This document shows positions 34,044 to 44,251 of a DNA stretch of 64,000 nucleotides, piece by piece (the stretch's first letter is position 1; every line of letters begins with the position of its first letter). A program made the position numbers and the translations under genes. The notes under the pieces were generated by a model. That model had not been told where the DNA came from. It did no database searches and saw only the letters and a program-made list of their open reading frames with translations. This DNA comes from Limnephilus marmoratus (Eukaryota; Arthropoda; Insecta; Trichoptera; Limnephilidae), in assembly GCA_917880885.1 (NCBI GenBank), contig OU862908.1, forward strand, positions 57,619,819 through 57,683,818, read 5' to 3'.

Positions 34044-34582
34044 GTACAACATACACTGCATTCACAATCTTGCTTGTCTGATGGAATAAAAAACGTTTTA
34101 ATTTCATAAAAAAATTTAATTATTAATATGCTGGGTTAATAATGTATCTTTTTTTGTCAGAAAAACCCAGTAAAAAAACTGACCACATTCTGTTAATTAT
34201 AAATTATAATACATAAAAGTAAGTTAAAGAAGTTCATATAATTCCGCCCAATATACATATACAACGTAAAATGCTGGTTAGAAATAATATACAAAACATG
34301 GTATTATATACAAATTAGATTATTGCAGTCAGTGGATATATTTTCACATATGTTATCAAGTTTATCGTCAAATTTGTATGCTATGATTCACATTTTAGTT
34401 TCCGAAAACTTTTGAATTGACAGATACACTCTATAAAAGTATGCAACACACTTATTAAAGGATTGAAAATCAATCCTGTTTTCAAATATATGTGTTGAAT
34501 TGTGTGTCAAATTGAATGAATAAATCATGAATAACAAAATTTTATGTTTACATAAAATGATTCAAAGAGTCTGAAGAAATGT
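34044..34582. other. No recognised feature
   Basis: AT-rich; no coding segment or repeat recognised. Confidence 0.4.
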
Positions 34583-34744
34583 AAGGGAACGTACCCATAC
34601 TATGTGACATGTTTAGGGGGGAGGGGGTGTTCAAAATACTACGCTTGGTACAAATGAGCGGCGGATTGCTTAGGTTTTTGGTCACCGGAGGGGGGGGGGT
34701 TAAAAATTGCAAAAAGTTCGTCATGTAGTATGGGTACGTTCCCT
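34583..34744. mobile_element. MITE with ~26-bp terminal inverted repeats
   Basis: Begins AGGGAACGTACCCATACTAT and ends with the complement of AGGGAACGTACCCATACTAC. The short interior has two G-runs (34616-34628 and 34691-34699). Possible TA/AA flanks; about 162 bp, non-coding. Confidence 0.75.
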
Positions 34745-35204
34745 AACTTAATATCCAAGTTTTATATTTTGTATGTGCATATACATGTACAGAATAGTGC
34801 AGCAGTGATACTAATTACAAAAATAATACTAAATCATATTTAAATTATAATTAAACCAAATATTTCAGTTCTGTCATTAACATTACCATGGGCTAGTTGC
34901 TTCATAAAAATAAAAGAACTTTCACAGAACTTGAAAATTAACTCCAAAATTTGATGAGTTCAAATTCTGTGAAATAACTCTTTTTAATATATTATTACTT
35001 TGAAATTAAATACACAATAACATATATTATAATAAAAAAAAAAAGAAAAACAACTCATAATCTAACCTATTTATTTTATTTTAATTTCGTTCATCAATTT
35101 TAATTTAATTCAATTTATTAATTTTAAAAACACTACAAAATTAAATCTTAAAATCGTTTTTAAAGAAAAAAATATTAATATTAAATGAGCAGATTTAAAA
35201 AAAT
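34745..35204. other. No recognised feature
   Basis: Very AT-rich with A-runs near 35033-35051. A GTGAAATAACTC-type fragment resembles the AT zone of the arrays, but the match is too short to call. Confidence 0.4.
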
Positions 35205-35960
35205 GACAGCGGCAAAAAAGCATGCTATCTAAATTGTGTTTCGTTGATTTTAGACAAATCAATATTCGAAGTGATTTTATTTAACAACAAAACTGCTCTC
35301 GGGGTTTGCATGGCCATTGGTAAGTTAGTTCTGCAAGCTGGGAGATAAAACAGTATATGCTGTCGGTGATGGAGATGATCATTGGGAACGTAGAAACTAA
35401 TGCTCTCCATGATAGTCGAGTTTTCGAACTATATACGAATCAGTCTGAAGAAATGTGTTACAATGAGCACATTCCTTCTGACTCTTAGATGATTCATCTA
35501 AGTATATCCAAGAGAAAGTCATAAGGTAAAGCTATGGGAAATAGCCACACTCCCCCAGGCAGAGAAATTTCTTCTGAATCTTCTCCAACATGAGGGAATG
35601 CTTTACTTGGCGTGGGCTTTAAACCACTGATTCACTCAAGTCTTCTTGTAATCAAAGCATTGTATAGTACTGTGAGAACCCGAGTGTCTCTGAAATTTTC
35701 CCGCAGCGTGTAGGATAAAACTCAACATTTTCAGTGAAATAAGTAAGGTGCATGTAATCACGATATGAGCATGAAAAGTCAATTTACTATCAAATGCAAT
35801 ATCAAGATCTTAGTAATGCCTTTTCAAAAGAGGTGTTGAGTTGATTTCATTCTGAGTAAGTTGTCCGTTGTGACATAAATGATTAATATTTTTGACAAAT
35901 ACTGGTTTTGTGAAAAATAACCTCAAAGGCACTGTGAATACGATTTTTTTGAATATGATT
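35205..35960 (-). pseudogene. Jockey/CR1-like LINE RT C-terminal remnant
   Basis: Minus-strand reading yields DLDIAFDSKLTFHAHI, KMLSFILHAAGKFQ, then after frame changes MESISFYVPNDHLHHRQHIL and FYLPACRTNLPMAM (35410-35225), with a stop near 35217. This is the order of the post-RT region of CR1/jockey LINEs ('dLGV.fDskL.F..Hi' to 'f.vP....R.....f..p.crTn'). Many frameshifts; inert. Confidence 0.75.
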
Positions 35961-35980
35961 TTAGATTTTCACGGCCAAAA

Positions 35981-36198
35981 GTATTTTTGTTGTCTGTTTT
36001 CGGGGTGTTATGTCATGTTGCGTTACCTCCGCCTTTAGCCAACGTTTCGGACAGTGTTACAGTGTCCATCATCAGGGCGAATATGTGATGTCACGCATCT
36101 GCCCTGATGATGGACACTGTAATGCTGTCCGAAACGTTGGCTAAAGGAGGAGGTAGCGCAACACGGCATAACATCCCAAAAACAAATAACAAAAATGA
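35981..36198. repeat. Long palindrome (two ~98-bp arms)
   Basis: Arm 35981-36078 and arm 36101-36198 are reverse complements with some mismatches, separated by 22 bp. The inner ends read CATCATCAGGGC / GCCCTGATGATGG. Each arm includes AGCCAACGTTTCGGACAG or its complement and the CTGATGA..GAAAC word pair seen in hammerhead-type ribozymes of Penelope-like elements. It would form a strong hairpin as single strand. Confidence 0.85.
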
Positions 36199-36199
36199 T

Positions 36200-36445
36200 T
36201 TTTTTTTACATTAGCTCCACACAGGAGACCCTGAGAAAAATTATTTCCCATGGGGCCCATGTCAGTTTTGAGGAAGCTTTGTGGAGGATTTTTTAGGGAA
36301 AGGAAGGAGAGGAAGTTCTAGGGAGGAAAAAGTAGGAGGGGTGGGTAGGAATCTGGGGGTCAGTGTGTCTTAAGAGTGATGAACGTATAAATCCATTCCT
36401 CCCACTGCAGTGCAAGGTAATGAATCGAGAGTTCGGCTGGAGATA
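36200..36445 (-). repeat. Family P repeat, minus strand
   Basis: Directly abuts the palindrome: a T-run, ACATTAGCTCCACACAGGAG, GGGGTGGGTAGGAATCTGGG, CCATTCCTCCCACTGCAGTG. The 5' end is missing. Confidence 0.8.
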
Positions 36446-36607
36446 TCAAAAAATTAAGGATAATCTTGTGAATGAAGTGTATGGATGTATTGGTGTGTAC
36501 CAAGATCAAATTGCTTGGCTAGGTCTTAAGAGAAAAACACCAAATCTGACAAAATTATTTAAAAATTAAAAGAAAAGATATAATTAATTATCAAATATAC
36601 TAATTCA

Positions 36608-36690
36608 TAAGAGCGGCTTGCCCCGCAAGTACTCTACTTGTTGAACCGAGGTAGGTTCCAATCCGCGTGGCTGAATTGTGTAATTTTGTA
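36608..36690 (+). repeat. Possible tRNA-derived remnant
   Basis: GGTAGGTTCCAATCCGC resembles a B box, preceded by GCGGCTTGCCCCGCAAGT. No acceptor-stem pairing. Weak evidence. Confidence 0.25.
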
Positions 36691-36867
36691 CGAAGCTCAG
36701 CAAATGTAGCCAAACCATCCCAAAATTGAAATGTATGGAAAAAATGGCAACACTGAACAGTGTTGGAATCATTCATGTCATTACGGAGAAATAAAGTGAA
36801 TTATTTCTTATGTAAGGTTTGAAGGAGATAATAAGTTATATCTTGTTTGCAAAATGCAATCATGTGC

Positions 36868-37028
36868 GTTAACGGTCATTGGAGGGGACCCACCACTTTC
36901 CCACGACTGTGTGAGGAAACTGATTGTTTAACCTCCTTAGCCGCACACGTCAGGACTCTAATTTTTTGTAAAAAGGAAGCTACATTTATTTTTGAAACAA
37001 ATCTAGACCCTCCAATGTCCCTGCATGC
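36868..37028 (-). repeat. Interspersed repeat with ATTGGAGG terminus, copy 3 (short)
   Basis: Starts CATTGGAGGGGACCCACCAC and ends CTAGACCCTCCAATGTCCCT. It is the reverse complement of about 32244-32382 and matches 3330-3465. Flanking TGCGTTAACGGTCA occurs on both sides (near 36859-36872 and 37042-37054), suggesting a direct target duplication. Confidence 0.65.
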
Positions 37029-37728
37029 ATGATTGAAGTTGCGTTAACGGTCACTTAATATCTCATCTGTTATTATTATGTAGGTATTATATTTAGTAAA
37101 CCTATTTTGTCATTATCACTATTAGTTATTTTTTAACAGCAGTGATCTATTGGATGCATTTTTTATTTGCATATTGCAAACACATGCAAAGTAAATAGTT
37201 TATTATATTAAAAAATATTTTGTTTCAACCGCTTTTATTGTTTAAAAAACCAATATGTTTTGTAAGCTATGCTTACTTTATCAGGGTTGACATAAAAGTT
37301 TAAGTTTTTTTGTTTGCACTGGGCAAGTAGTTAGTCGGATAGCAAATATAGGTACTTGCTATTTGACTAACAGAAAAACATTCATATTACAATCAAATAG
37401 AGTATATTAGTGAACGGTGCGTTGCAAGATGTAGAGGTGTTACGCAACAAAGTAAATACGCTAATTAAGCTGCTTACTAATACTTATTTTAGAAGAGGTG
37501 GAAAGATAAATAAATAAGGTTAAATTAATAAACTGTAGATATGAAAAGATATTAATAGCAGCAAAAATAAAGAATTTTAGAGTAGAATCTTCGGTCCGAT
37601 GGCACAACATATTTGTGTCTCTACTAAAAAAACAGGTTCCCGCATGTAAGTGTGTAAGGACGCATTGAGGGGGTCGCAACTCGCCCGAAAAAATATAATG
37701 AAAGGATATATTTAATATTGTGACCCGA
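37029..37728. other. No gene; one small hairpin
   Basis: AT-rich. A 16-bp-arm hairpin lies at 37330-37345 / 37356-37371 (GTTAGTCGGATAGCAA and complement, two mismatches). Nothing else recognised. Confidence 0.4.
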
Positions 37729-38764
37729 CAGTTGATCCCCCGACAATTGGTCCCCCAAAATGATATTTACTATAAAATTATAATTTTTGTGCATTATTTA
37801 CCAATTTCAAATGTAAAAGATTTCAGATTCAGTTTGACTTCAAAAATGCCTTTAATTTGTTGGATGGTATTTTAGATTGATATTGGCGCAAGCGATTCTG
37901 ACCTTGTCCTTTACACAGTTTTTTTTTACATAACGGTTAAAATTGCATTTAAAAGTAAAGTCCGCCGGTTGGCTTGCGATAGATGAGAGTTTAATAATAA
38001 GTTGGTATGAATATCAAAGAAATTTATAATCGGTGTCTTTTTTTTGTACTTAGGCGCTGTGGTACATACAGTAAATAGAGAAGAAGATTTTTCCTTGATG
38101 CATTTGAATGAAAATATGTTTTATTCTTTTGTTATTCGGCGGTAAATCCTCTCTACACATGTCATTTAATTATATTTTGTGTAATTATGTATAATTTATT
38201 TTTCCTTAAAGCAACTGCATATTGTACATATGTTGTAATAGGGCGTACTCGAAGGATTATAACCAGCGATCCCTGGGCATATTTGGAGTAAAAAATGTAC
38301 ATGTTATTTTGAACTCTGGTGACATTTTTTTTCTATTAGAAATATTTTTACATCACATGCCGCCACCGATGCGGTTAGGAAAGTGGCGCGTTCATAGCCA
38401 AGCGACGATTTGATTAGCGTTGTTTTGTTCTAACAGCGTGTTAATACTCGAAAAAGCGCGCGTATCGCTGACACCCACTGTGACGTATTATATTCCATAG
38501 AGATGGGAACAGTGGCAAAATGACATGTACATTTTTTACTCCAAATATGCTTAGGAATCGCTGGTTAATATCCCTCGGGTACGTCCTGTTACATCCTGTA
38601 TAAGTACGCCGAAAGACGAATTGTTGGGCGAGGAATTGTCATGAAACTATTTGATATATTTTTTAGTTTTAAAATTAGTAAAAAAAATGTAAAAAAAATG
38701 TAAAAAAAAATTGTAATTTTATAAGAATTATATTTTCGGGAACCAACTGTCGGGGGATCAACTG
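37729..38764. mobile_element. TIR DNA element (~1.04 kb), non-autonomous
   Basis: Terminal inverted repeats of about 34 bp: left arm 37729-37764 begins CAGTTGATCCCCCGACA, right arm 38731-38764 read inward begins the same 17 bases. No transposase frame inside. No clear target duplication at the chosen ends (flanks TGACCCGA and ATCATTAT). It carries a second inverted-repeat element within it (38225-38600). Confidence 0.8.
38225..38600. mobile_element. MITE nested in the TIR element
   Basis: Arms of about 85 bp: the left begins TACATATGTTGTAATAGGGC, the right read inward begins TACAGGATGTAACAGGACG. Both then continue CGTAC..CGA.GGAT, AACCAGCGATCCC/TCC and CATATTTGGAGTAAAAAATG. 376 bp, non-coding interior. 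Confidence 0.8.
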
Positions 38765-38915
38765 ATCATTATTGGTTTAGGTAGATAATAATAATCAGCT
38801 AGTTTAACTACATAATTAATTTGGCAATTATACCATACATTGACACGATTTTCTGAAGAGATAGTGAGTTTTAAGTTTGGGCACTTTACTTTTATAAAAA
38901 CAACATTGGTAACAC

Positions 38916-41900
38916 CTAATCTAAAATCTCCCTATAAACTATATTTTGGGTTGTAGATCCGCTTGCATTTGTTCCCTGACGTGTTCCTGGAACGATCTGA
39001 ATTTTTAGAAAATTTTCTGATTTCACTCTAGAGCACGCTACATACAATTGACCATGTGTGAAAACAGGTTCTGGAAGAAAAACGCCAATCTGATGAAATG
39101 TTTGACCTTGTGATTTATTTATGGTCATACCATATGCAAGCTGAACTGGGAACTGGTGCCTGTGAAGATTAAAGGGAATCGTTACATCTGCAGAGGTATC
39201 CAACGTAATCCTAGGTAAAAAATGAACGCTTCCTCTTCTATCTCCTGTGATTATTTCAACTTCTAAGAGATTTTCTGTAAAATTTTTAATGATCATCCGC
39301 GTTCCATTGCAAAGCGATTGGGAAATCGATAGATTCCTCATTAAAATAACTACAGCTCCAATTTTCAAATTCAATGCATGAGGTGGTAATCCTGGTGGGT
39401 TAAAAGAGTTTAGAAATTCTAAAGGGAATCTCACCTGTTCCTCAGGATCTAGATTTCCTCTCTGGTCTCTCGCCGAATCGATACTGTAAAATGTTTTCAA
39501 GGGACCTTCTAATTTTTCTAAAACTTTTTCGTTGATTTTTCGAGCATCGATATTTTTGGGACATAATATTGCCCTGTCGCAGAATAAATTTGCATCGGCT
39601 ACCGAATGTGACTCTCCGTAAATTGCGCTAACAACATCCTGGCAAATGGTACTCGATGGTAACACAACAGAAGACGCTACACAACCTTGAGGACATGGAA
39701 GAGTTCCGTTACCTAGTTCCAACAACCATTCGGCAAACGCAGTCTGGTCACTTGAAGCTCGCATATTAGCCTTAAGGTGGACCACCTTAAATAACCTCCA
39801 AAGCCCACTCTTTTTTATGGACGATGCAACAATTTTCCCGCGAGCCGCTCTGCGACAAACAGGTAAAACTTGTCTAAAGTCCCCTCCAAGAACAACAATT
39901 TTACCTCCGAACTGCAATTCATTATTCATTACATCCCGTATGGCACGTTCGATCATTTCGAAAGCTGTTATTGGGGCCATCGGAGCTTCGTCCCATATTA
40001 TTAAATCTGCATTTTTAATTATGATTCTATTTTTTCTTGAAATTTTACATGTGGCAGAGCTATTTAAATCAAAAGGTAAATTAAATGCATTATGGCATGT
40101 TCTGCCGTTGGGAAGTAAAATTGCTGCTATTCCAGTCCAAGCCACGCTTAACACGTTTTTTCCCTGCGATTGCAACGAATGAATTAATGTTCTATACAAA
40201 AATGTTTTCCCTGTACCTCCTGGTCCGTCTACGAAAAAGCACCTCGGAGAATTTTCGTCTGACCTACCTGAGACAGCTTGAAGGATAGAATCAAACACTT
40301 CTCGTTGTTGCACGTTCAACAATGACTGCATCTCCGCTCCCAGGTTTTCTTCAATCACAACATCTGCAGGTCCTATATCTGTATTTATTGTTCGATCAGG
40401 TTCCGGCAGACCTTGTGCAGTGCAAGAAGAACCTTCGTTCAGAAGGGCGTCACTTATTTCGAGAAGTGCGAGATTTATAGCCAAGTCTGCGCTCTCAACA
40501 TTTCTCAGAAAATCCTCCGACATGGGCGTTTTGAAAGAATTCCATATGTGTAATGGATCTGAAGGAAGACAATGAACCAATATAACTACAAAAAGGTTTC
40601 TAAGTGCCTTTGGCATCATGAAGACAACCCCTTCTTCTAAACACTTAACCCATTCGTTGATGTTGTCTGTCAGACCTAATTCACGTGCCGCATCACTGAA
40701 AGTAGGAAGAATAACTCCGTCGACTGTACGCAAATGTTCGTACGAAGTTGCGGCTTTAATTTTCAATAGCAAAATCCTAAGATTATATAATTCTCTATGA
40801 CGTGGAGACACTGAAACCATCCTACCAATAATTTTATCACCGCCTTGTTTACGTTTTTTCCAGACCTTATTTCTGTTAAAAACGAAGAAGTTTGGAATAT
40901 CCTGATAAAAATGTGCATGCGCTGAATTATCTAAACGATTTAAAGTGAACCAAGCTGATAATGTAGTGGGGCGGGAAAATGCTAACGCTGCTTCCTCGTT
41001 ACCTTCTTCGAAATATACCTGTTCTCCGCCTGGCAAATGTACACTCAGTAAAACTGTCGTGTGCGACTGACCATGAATGGGATTTTCAAGAATACGCCAA
41101 GCAGCTTCTGGAGCGCTGATGAACCGACAGTCTAGAAACTGACTAATTTCATCATGGACGATTGCATCGTTGCTGGTGCCTTCTGTTGCTTCTTGAAGAA
41201 GCCGTAATTCCATGCGAGCACAGTCATGACCCTTGGCGAGATACTTGTGGATATATTTAATGGCGACAACGGAGGAACAAATTTCTGCATTAATATGTGC
41301 GTTGAATTTCCTAGTCAAATATGGATTGTACGGGACGACAAATTTATTATCAATTTTGAACCCTCTACATGTGTGATCTTCTAAACTATTGTCACGTCGT
41401 TTGTACACTGGATAGCCATTCACATCTGCTTCGGTTTCATTTCGAAATGCCTTTGGAAACTTCTTAGAACACTTTCCATCAACCATACAAATTGCTTCAG
41501 GATTGACGGTACCGCATGGGCCATGAATATTATGTTTTATAACCGCATTATACAAATCCTGGTCCCTTTCTCTGTCAGGTAATTCTGCGCTAATGACATT
41601 GTCTATCTCTGGAGGTAATTCTAACTTGTCTAATTCACTAAGAGTGAACAGACCGTGAAGATGCGGCAAACCTCTCTTTTGTTCCTCAATTACGTAAACG
41701 TAAGCTAAAACCTTACCGAACACCTCCTTTTTAACTATATCTGCGATGAATTCATCAACCTTAAGCTGGAACACTCGTGCAACTAAATCTGGCCTATCTG
41801 AGGCGCTTTGCCAATGATGGAGTTCATTTTTTATTTCACGCCATTTAGGATTGCAGGTGAACGTGATAAACAGGTCTGGGCGACCGTATTTCCTAACAAC

Positions 41901-43922
41901 AGCCATTGAATCCTGATACATCTTAGTCATGTACCTAGGGCTACCAGTGAACGTGGAAGGTAAAATGACGATGTTTCCTGCACGGATATCATGGTCTACA
42001 TGTCTGTTGTTTAAATGATCCAACAATCCCTGATAACACTCCACCCGCAACTCCTTTTGATGTAACCTCAAATATGTAAGCCTGCTGGACTCGCAACGAA
42101 CATATGAGTTAACAATATACTGCTGAAACAGTTTTCCAGAACAATGAATGGGGTTGAAGACAGAACGCCTTACAGCTAGTTTATGCGAATAAAATTGAAG
42201 CAAAGTGACACTATTTCGAACTTGAGTTGCAAAATCTGAGTGATGACGGAGGTCCACAGACCAGCCACACTCTCCTGCAGGAAATAAAATAGGGAAAACC
42301 ATTGAATCCAAATGTGGAGATAAAATGCTGATGCGTTGCGTATTATGCGATCTATTTGGATAAACAGCTATGTCGACGTCGGCTGGCAGATTCCCTTCGT
42401 GGTCTGCAACGAAGACCATTCCGACATCATTTGTAGATGTTGGAGCATTGTATCGCCTCTGATCATCAGATGAAGAACGCGAAAACAACAAACTAACAAA
42501 ACGCTGTGGACCACCACTTTCTCTGCAACGCGCCTCTTCTTCCTCAACAGCAGTTCGAAGATTCCGGTAACTACCTGCATAAGGACTTACTTGACGGATT
42601 ACCCTATCTACAACCGACATGATTTCCTGAAAACAATTTACGTTGGCCGGATGATTCATGCGTAGATTGACTGCTGCATCTGTGTCGTAAACGTATAGCT
42701 GCGCATAACACGGCACCTCGTTGTCTCCGACTTCTATCGTAGTGGAAGTGAGATGACATATCTCTCCTGAAATTTTCAAACAAAAAGGACCTCTGCCTGG
42801 AATGTCAATAATTTTAGCCCCGAAGGACGCAAAAGCGTTTGCATTATTGTACTGCCTAATAAACGACCTGAAATTCTTGGCGTTCTCACCGTTACCTAAC
42901 AAAAAATCTTTGAACTGGGCTGGATACTCAGGCTGTGGATTCAGAAACACTTTTCCATTATGACAACAACTATGTTTTAATCGATTTTTCTCAGCTTCAA
43001 AATGAACAGCCCGGCAGTGGTCGACGGTACACTCGCGATCTAAAAGACCTAAATAATGAACAGATGGAGTGACCGCATTCAACGTTCCTGCAATGGCACA
43101 TTTGAATGTAGCTCGAGACAGCCTGCTTCTGTTGGGAGTGGGGTCTATACTGGGCACAGAAACCATAACATTCAAAACCTCGTCAGCCACGGATTCTGCC
43201 ACATCTATCGCTGGTTCTGCAGGAACTCTTTCATCAGGTACTAAAACCTCTTCCACATTCACTTCTTCAACAATCGCGGATTCAATCACAGAATCTGGCA
43301 CTGCTCTTGTAGATGCCGATGGACTTTCATGCGTCATCTGATCTAAAAGTTTAAGCTCAGCTCGCCTTTTGCGGTCGTATTCCTTTTTTTTTAATTTTTT
43401 CAGATTTGTTTGTGCCAAATTTTTTTTTTTTTTTTCTTCTTCATACGCTATTTTACGAAGTAACTTCTTGGCGTTTTTACGTTCCTGAGTTACTTTCAAA
43501 CTCATCTCCACATTGCTTTCAGTCACTTCGTTTATTACTTTTTTTGCACTTTCAGCTTGTCTTTTTTGATAATATTCTGCATTAAGTTCCCATTTTTTCA
43601 ATCTTTTAAGCTCTTCATTTCGATCTTTTTTGTTTTGTTCAACATTCTTACGTTTTTTTTCAGACTTACATGCATTTGTCAGCCTTTCATTTTCAACTGT
43701 CAAATTTTCGTTTTCCCGCGTATTATGCGTCACTCCACTACTTGTACCAGGAACACATTCATTCGAGAGATCAATAGCTAATTCATGTCTTAGCATAATC
43801 TCAAAATCTCCTTGCACAATATTCACATCAGCAATTTCTCTTTCAGTCGATTTTTCATCAGTTAAAACATCAATTTTTTTAGATGAAAACGGTCGCTTAC
43901 CATATTCGTTTTCCCCGTCCAT
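38916..43922 (-). CDS. Helitron replicase-helicase (Rep/Hel), intact
   Basis: A single 1668-codon frame without interruption. Helitron proteins nick DNA and drive rolling-circle-like transposition using a nuclease and a helicase fused in one chain. Residues 90-200 are a Lys/Glu-rich, probably coiled-coil segment. About 585-640 matches the Helitron-like N domain (SVFNPIHCSGKLFQQYI). Rep motif 1-like FITFTCNPKW is at 685-694, the HUH motif GLPHLHG at 751-757 (His754, His756), and the two-tyrosine motif KYIHKYLAK has Tyr890 and Tyr894. PIF1-type helicase motifs: Walker A GPGGTGKT 1233-1240, Walker B IIWDEAPM 1308-1315, LGGDFRQVLPV 1345-1355, and the C-terminal GQLYVACSR near 1624-1632. No OTU or endonuclease domain was seen, so it is the Helitron rather than Helentron type. 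The start ATG has A at -3 and G at +4. All key residues are present, so the gene may be functional; the element termini were not found. Confidence 0.93.
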   Translation of the reverse strand: MDGENEYGKRPFSSKKIDVLTDEKSTEREIADVNIVQGDFEIMLRHELAIDLSNECVPGTSSGVTHNTRENENLTVENERLTNACKSEKKRKNVEQNKKDRNEELKRLKKWELNAEYYQKRQAESAKKVINEVTESNVEMSLKVTQERKNAKKLLRKIAYEEEKKKKNLAQTNLKKLKKKEYDRKRRAELKLLDQMTHESPSASTRAVPDSVIESAIVEEVNVEEVLVPDERVPAEPAIDVAESVADEVLNVMVSVPSIDPTPNRSRLSRATFKCAIAGTLNAVTPSVHYLGLLDRECTVDHCRAVHFEAEKNRLKHSCCHNGKVFLNPQPEYPAQFKDFLLGNGENAKNFRSFIRQYNNANAFASFGAKIIDIPGRGPFCLKISGEICHLTSTTIEVGDNEVPCYAQLYVYDTDAAVNLRMNHPANVNCFQEIMSVVDRVIRQVSPYAGSYRNLRTAVEEEEARCRESGGPQRFVSLLFSRSSSDDQRRYNAPTSTNDVGMVFVADHEGNLPADVDIAVYPNRSHNTQRISILSPHLDSMVFPILFPAGECGWSVDLRHHSDFATQVRNSVTLLQFYSHKLAVRRSVFNPIHCSGKLFQQYIVNSYVRCESSRLTYLRLHQKELRVECYQGLLDHLNNRHVDHDIRAGNIVILPSTFTGSPRYMTKMYQDSMAVVRKYGRPDLFITFTCNPKWREIKNELHHWQSASDRPDLVARVFQLKVDEFIADIVKKEVFGKVLAYVYVIEEQKRGLPHLHGLFTLSELDKLELPPEIDNVISAELPDRERDQDLYNAVIKHNIHGPCGTVNPEAICMVDGKCSKKFPKAFRNETEADVNGYPVYKRRDNSLEDHTCRGFKIDNKFVVPYNPYLTRKFNAHINAEICSSVVAIKYIHKYLAKGHDCARMELRLLQEATEGTSNDAIVHDEISQFLDCRFISAPEAAWRILENPIHGQSHTTVLLSVHLPGGEQVYFEEGNEEAALAFSRPTTLSAWFTLNRLDNSAHAHFYQDIPNFFVFNRNKVWKKRKQGGDKIIGRMVSVSPRHRELYNLRILLLKIKAATSYEHLRTVDGVILPTFSDAARELGLTDNINEWVKCLEEGVVFMMPKALRNLFVVILVHCLPSDPLHIWNSFKTPMSEDFLRNVESADLAINLALLEISDALLNEGSSCTAQGLPEPDRTINTDIGPADVVIEENLGAEMQSLLNVQQREVFDSILQAVSGRSDENSPRCFFVDGPGGTGKTFLYRTLIHSLQSQGKNVLSVAWTGIAAILLPNGRTCHNAFNLPFDLNSSATCKISRKNRIIIKNADLIIWDEAPMAPITAFEMIERAIRDVMNNELQFGGKIVVLGGDFRQVLPVCRRAARGKIVASSIKKSGLWRLFKVVHLKANMRASSDQTAFAEWLLELGNGTLPCPQGCVASSVVLPSSTICQDVVSAIYGESHSVADANLFCDRAILCPKNIDARKINEKVLEKLEGPLKTFYSIDSARDQRGNLDPEEQVRFPLEFLNSFNPPGLPPHALNLKIGAVVILMRNLSISQSLCNGTRMIIKNFTENLLEVEIITGDRRGSVHFLPRITLDTSADVTIPFNLHRHQFPVQLAYGMTINKSQGQTFHQIGVFLPEPVFTHGQLYVACSRVKSENFLKIQIVPGTRQGTNASGSTTQNIVYREILD

Positions 43923-44251
43923 ATTTCCTCAGTCAAACTGTACATTCGTAGATTCGTACCACTCTTACTTATTTTCATGCACAAATCTAAGATCCAAAAC
44001 AATATTTTCAACACTTTCAGATATCATAAAACGTAAAAATCCCAATATAATTTCGAGACAAAATATAAAGCGGTTTCTCAATGTGAAATTTCGAATGAAA
44101 AAGAACCATAGACACAGGAATTCCAGAGTCAATAAGGATGGTCGATATACTTGTTACCTTGACACGGTGACTTTGCCGTCACGCGACAAAATTAACGAAA
44201 TCGTATATTATCTAGAAAACGGTCTAACAGAAAATAAATAGCAAATGGAAA
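43923..44251 (-). other. Upstream region of the Helitron gene
   Basis: Between the Rep/Hel start and the neighbouring Helitron. It should hold the promoter and 5' end of the autonomous element, but no unambiguous TC terminus could be chosen. The plus-strand ORF running through here (43630-44241) is mainly antisense to the Rep/Hel N-terminus. Confidence 0.4.

Noticed and set aside
38799..38802. CTAG downstream of the Rep/Hel gene as its Helitron 3' end
   Set aside because: Followed by C rather than T on the minus strand, and only a weak AT-only hairpin precedes it.
43630..44241. 203-codon plus-strand ORF
   Set aside because: Mostly antisense to the N-terminus of the Helitron Rep/Hel gene, which has clear motifs.
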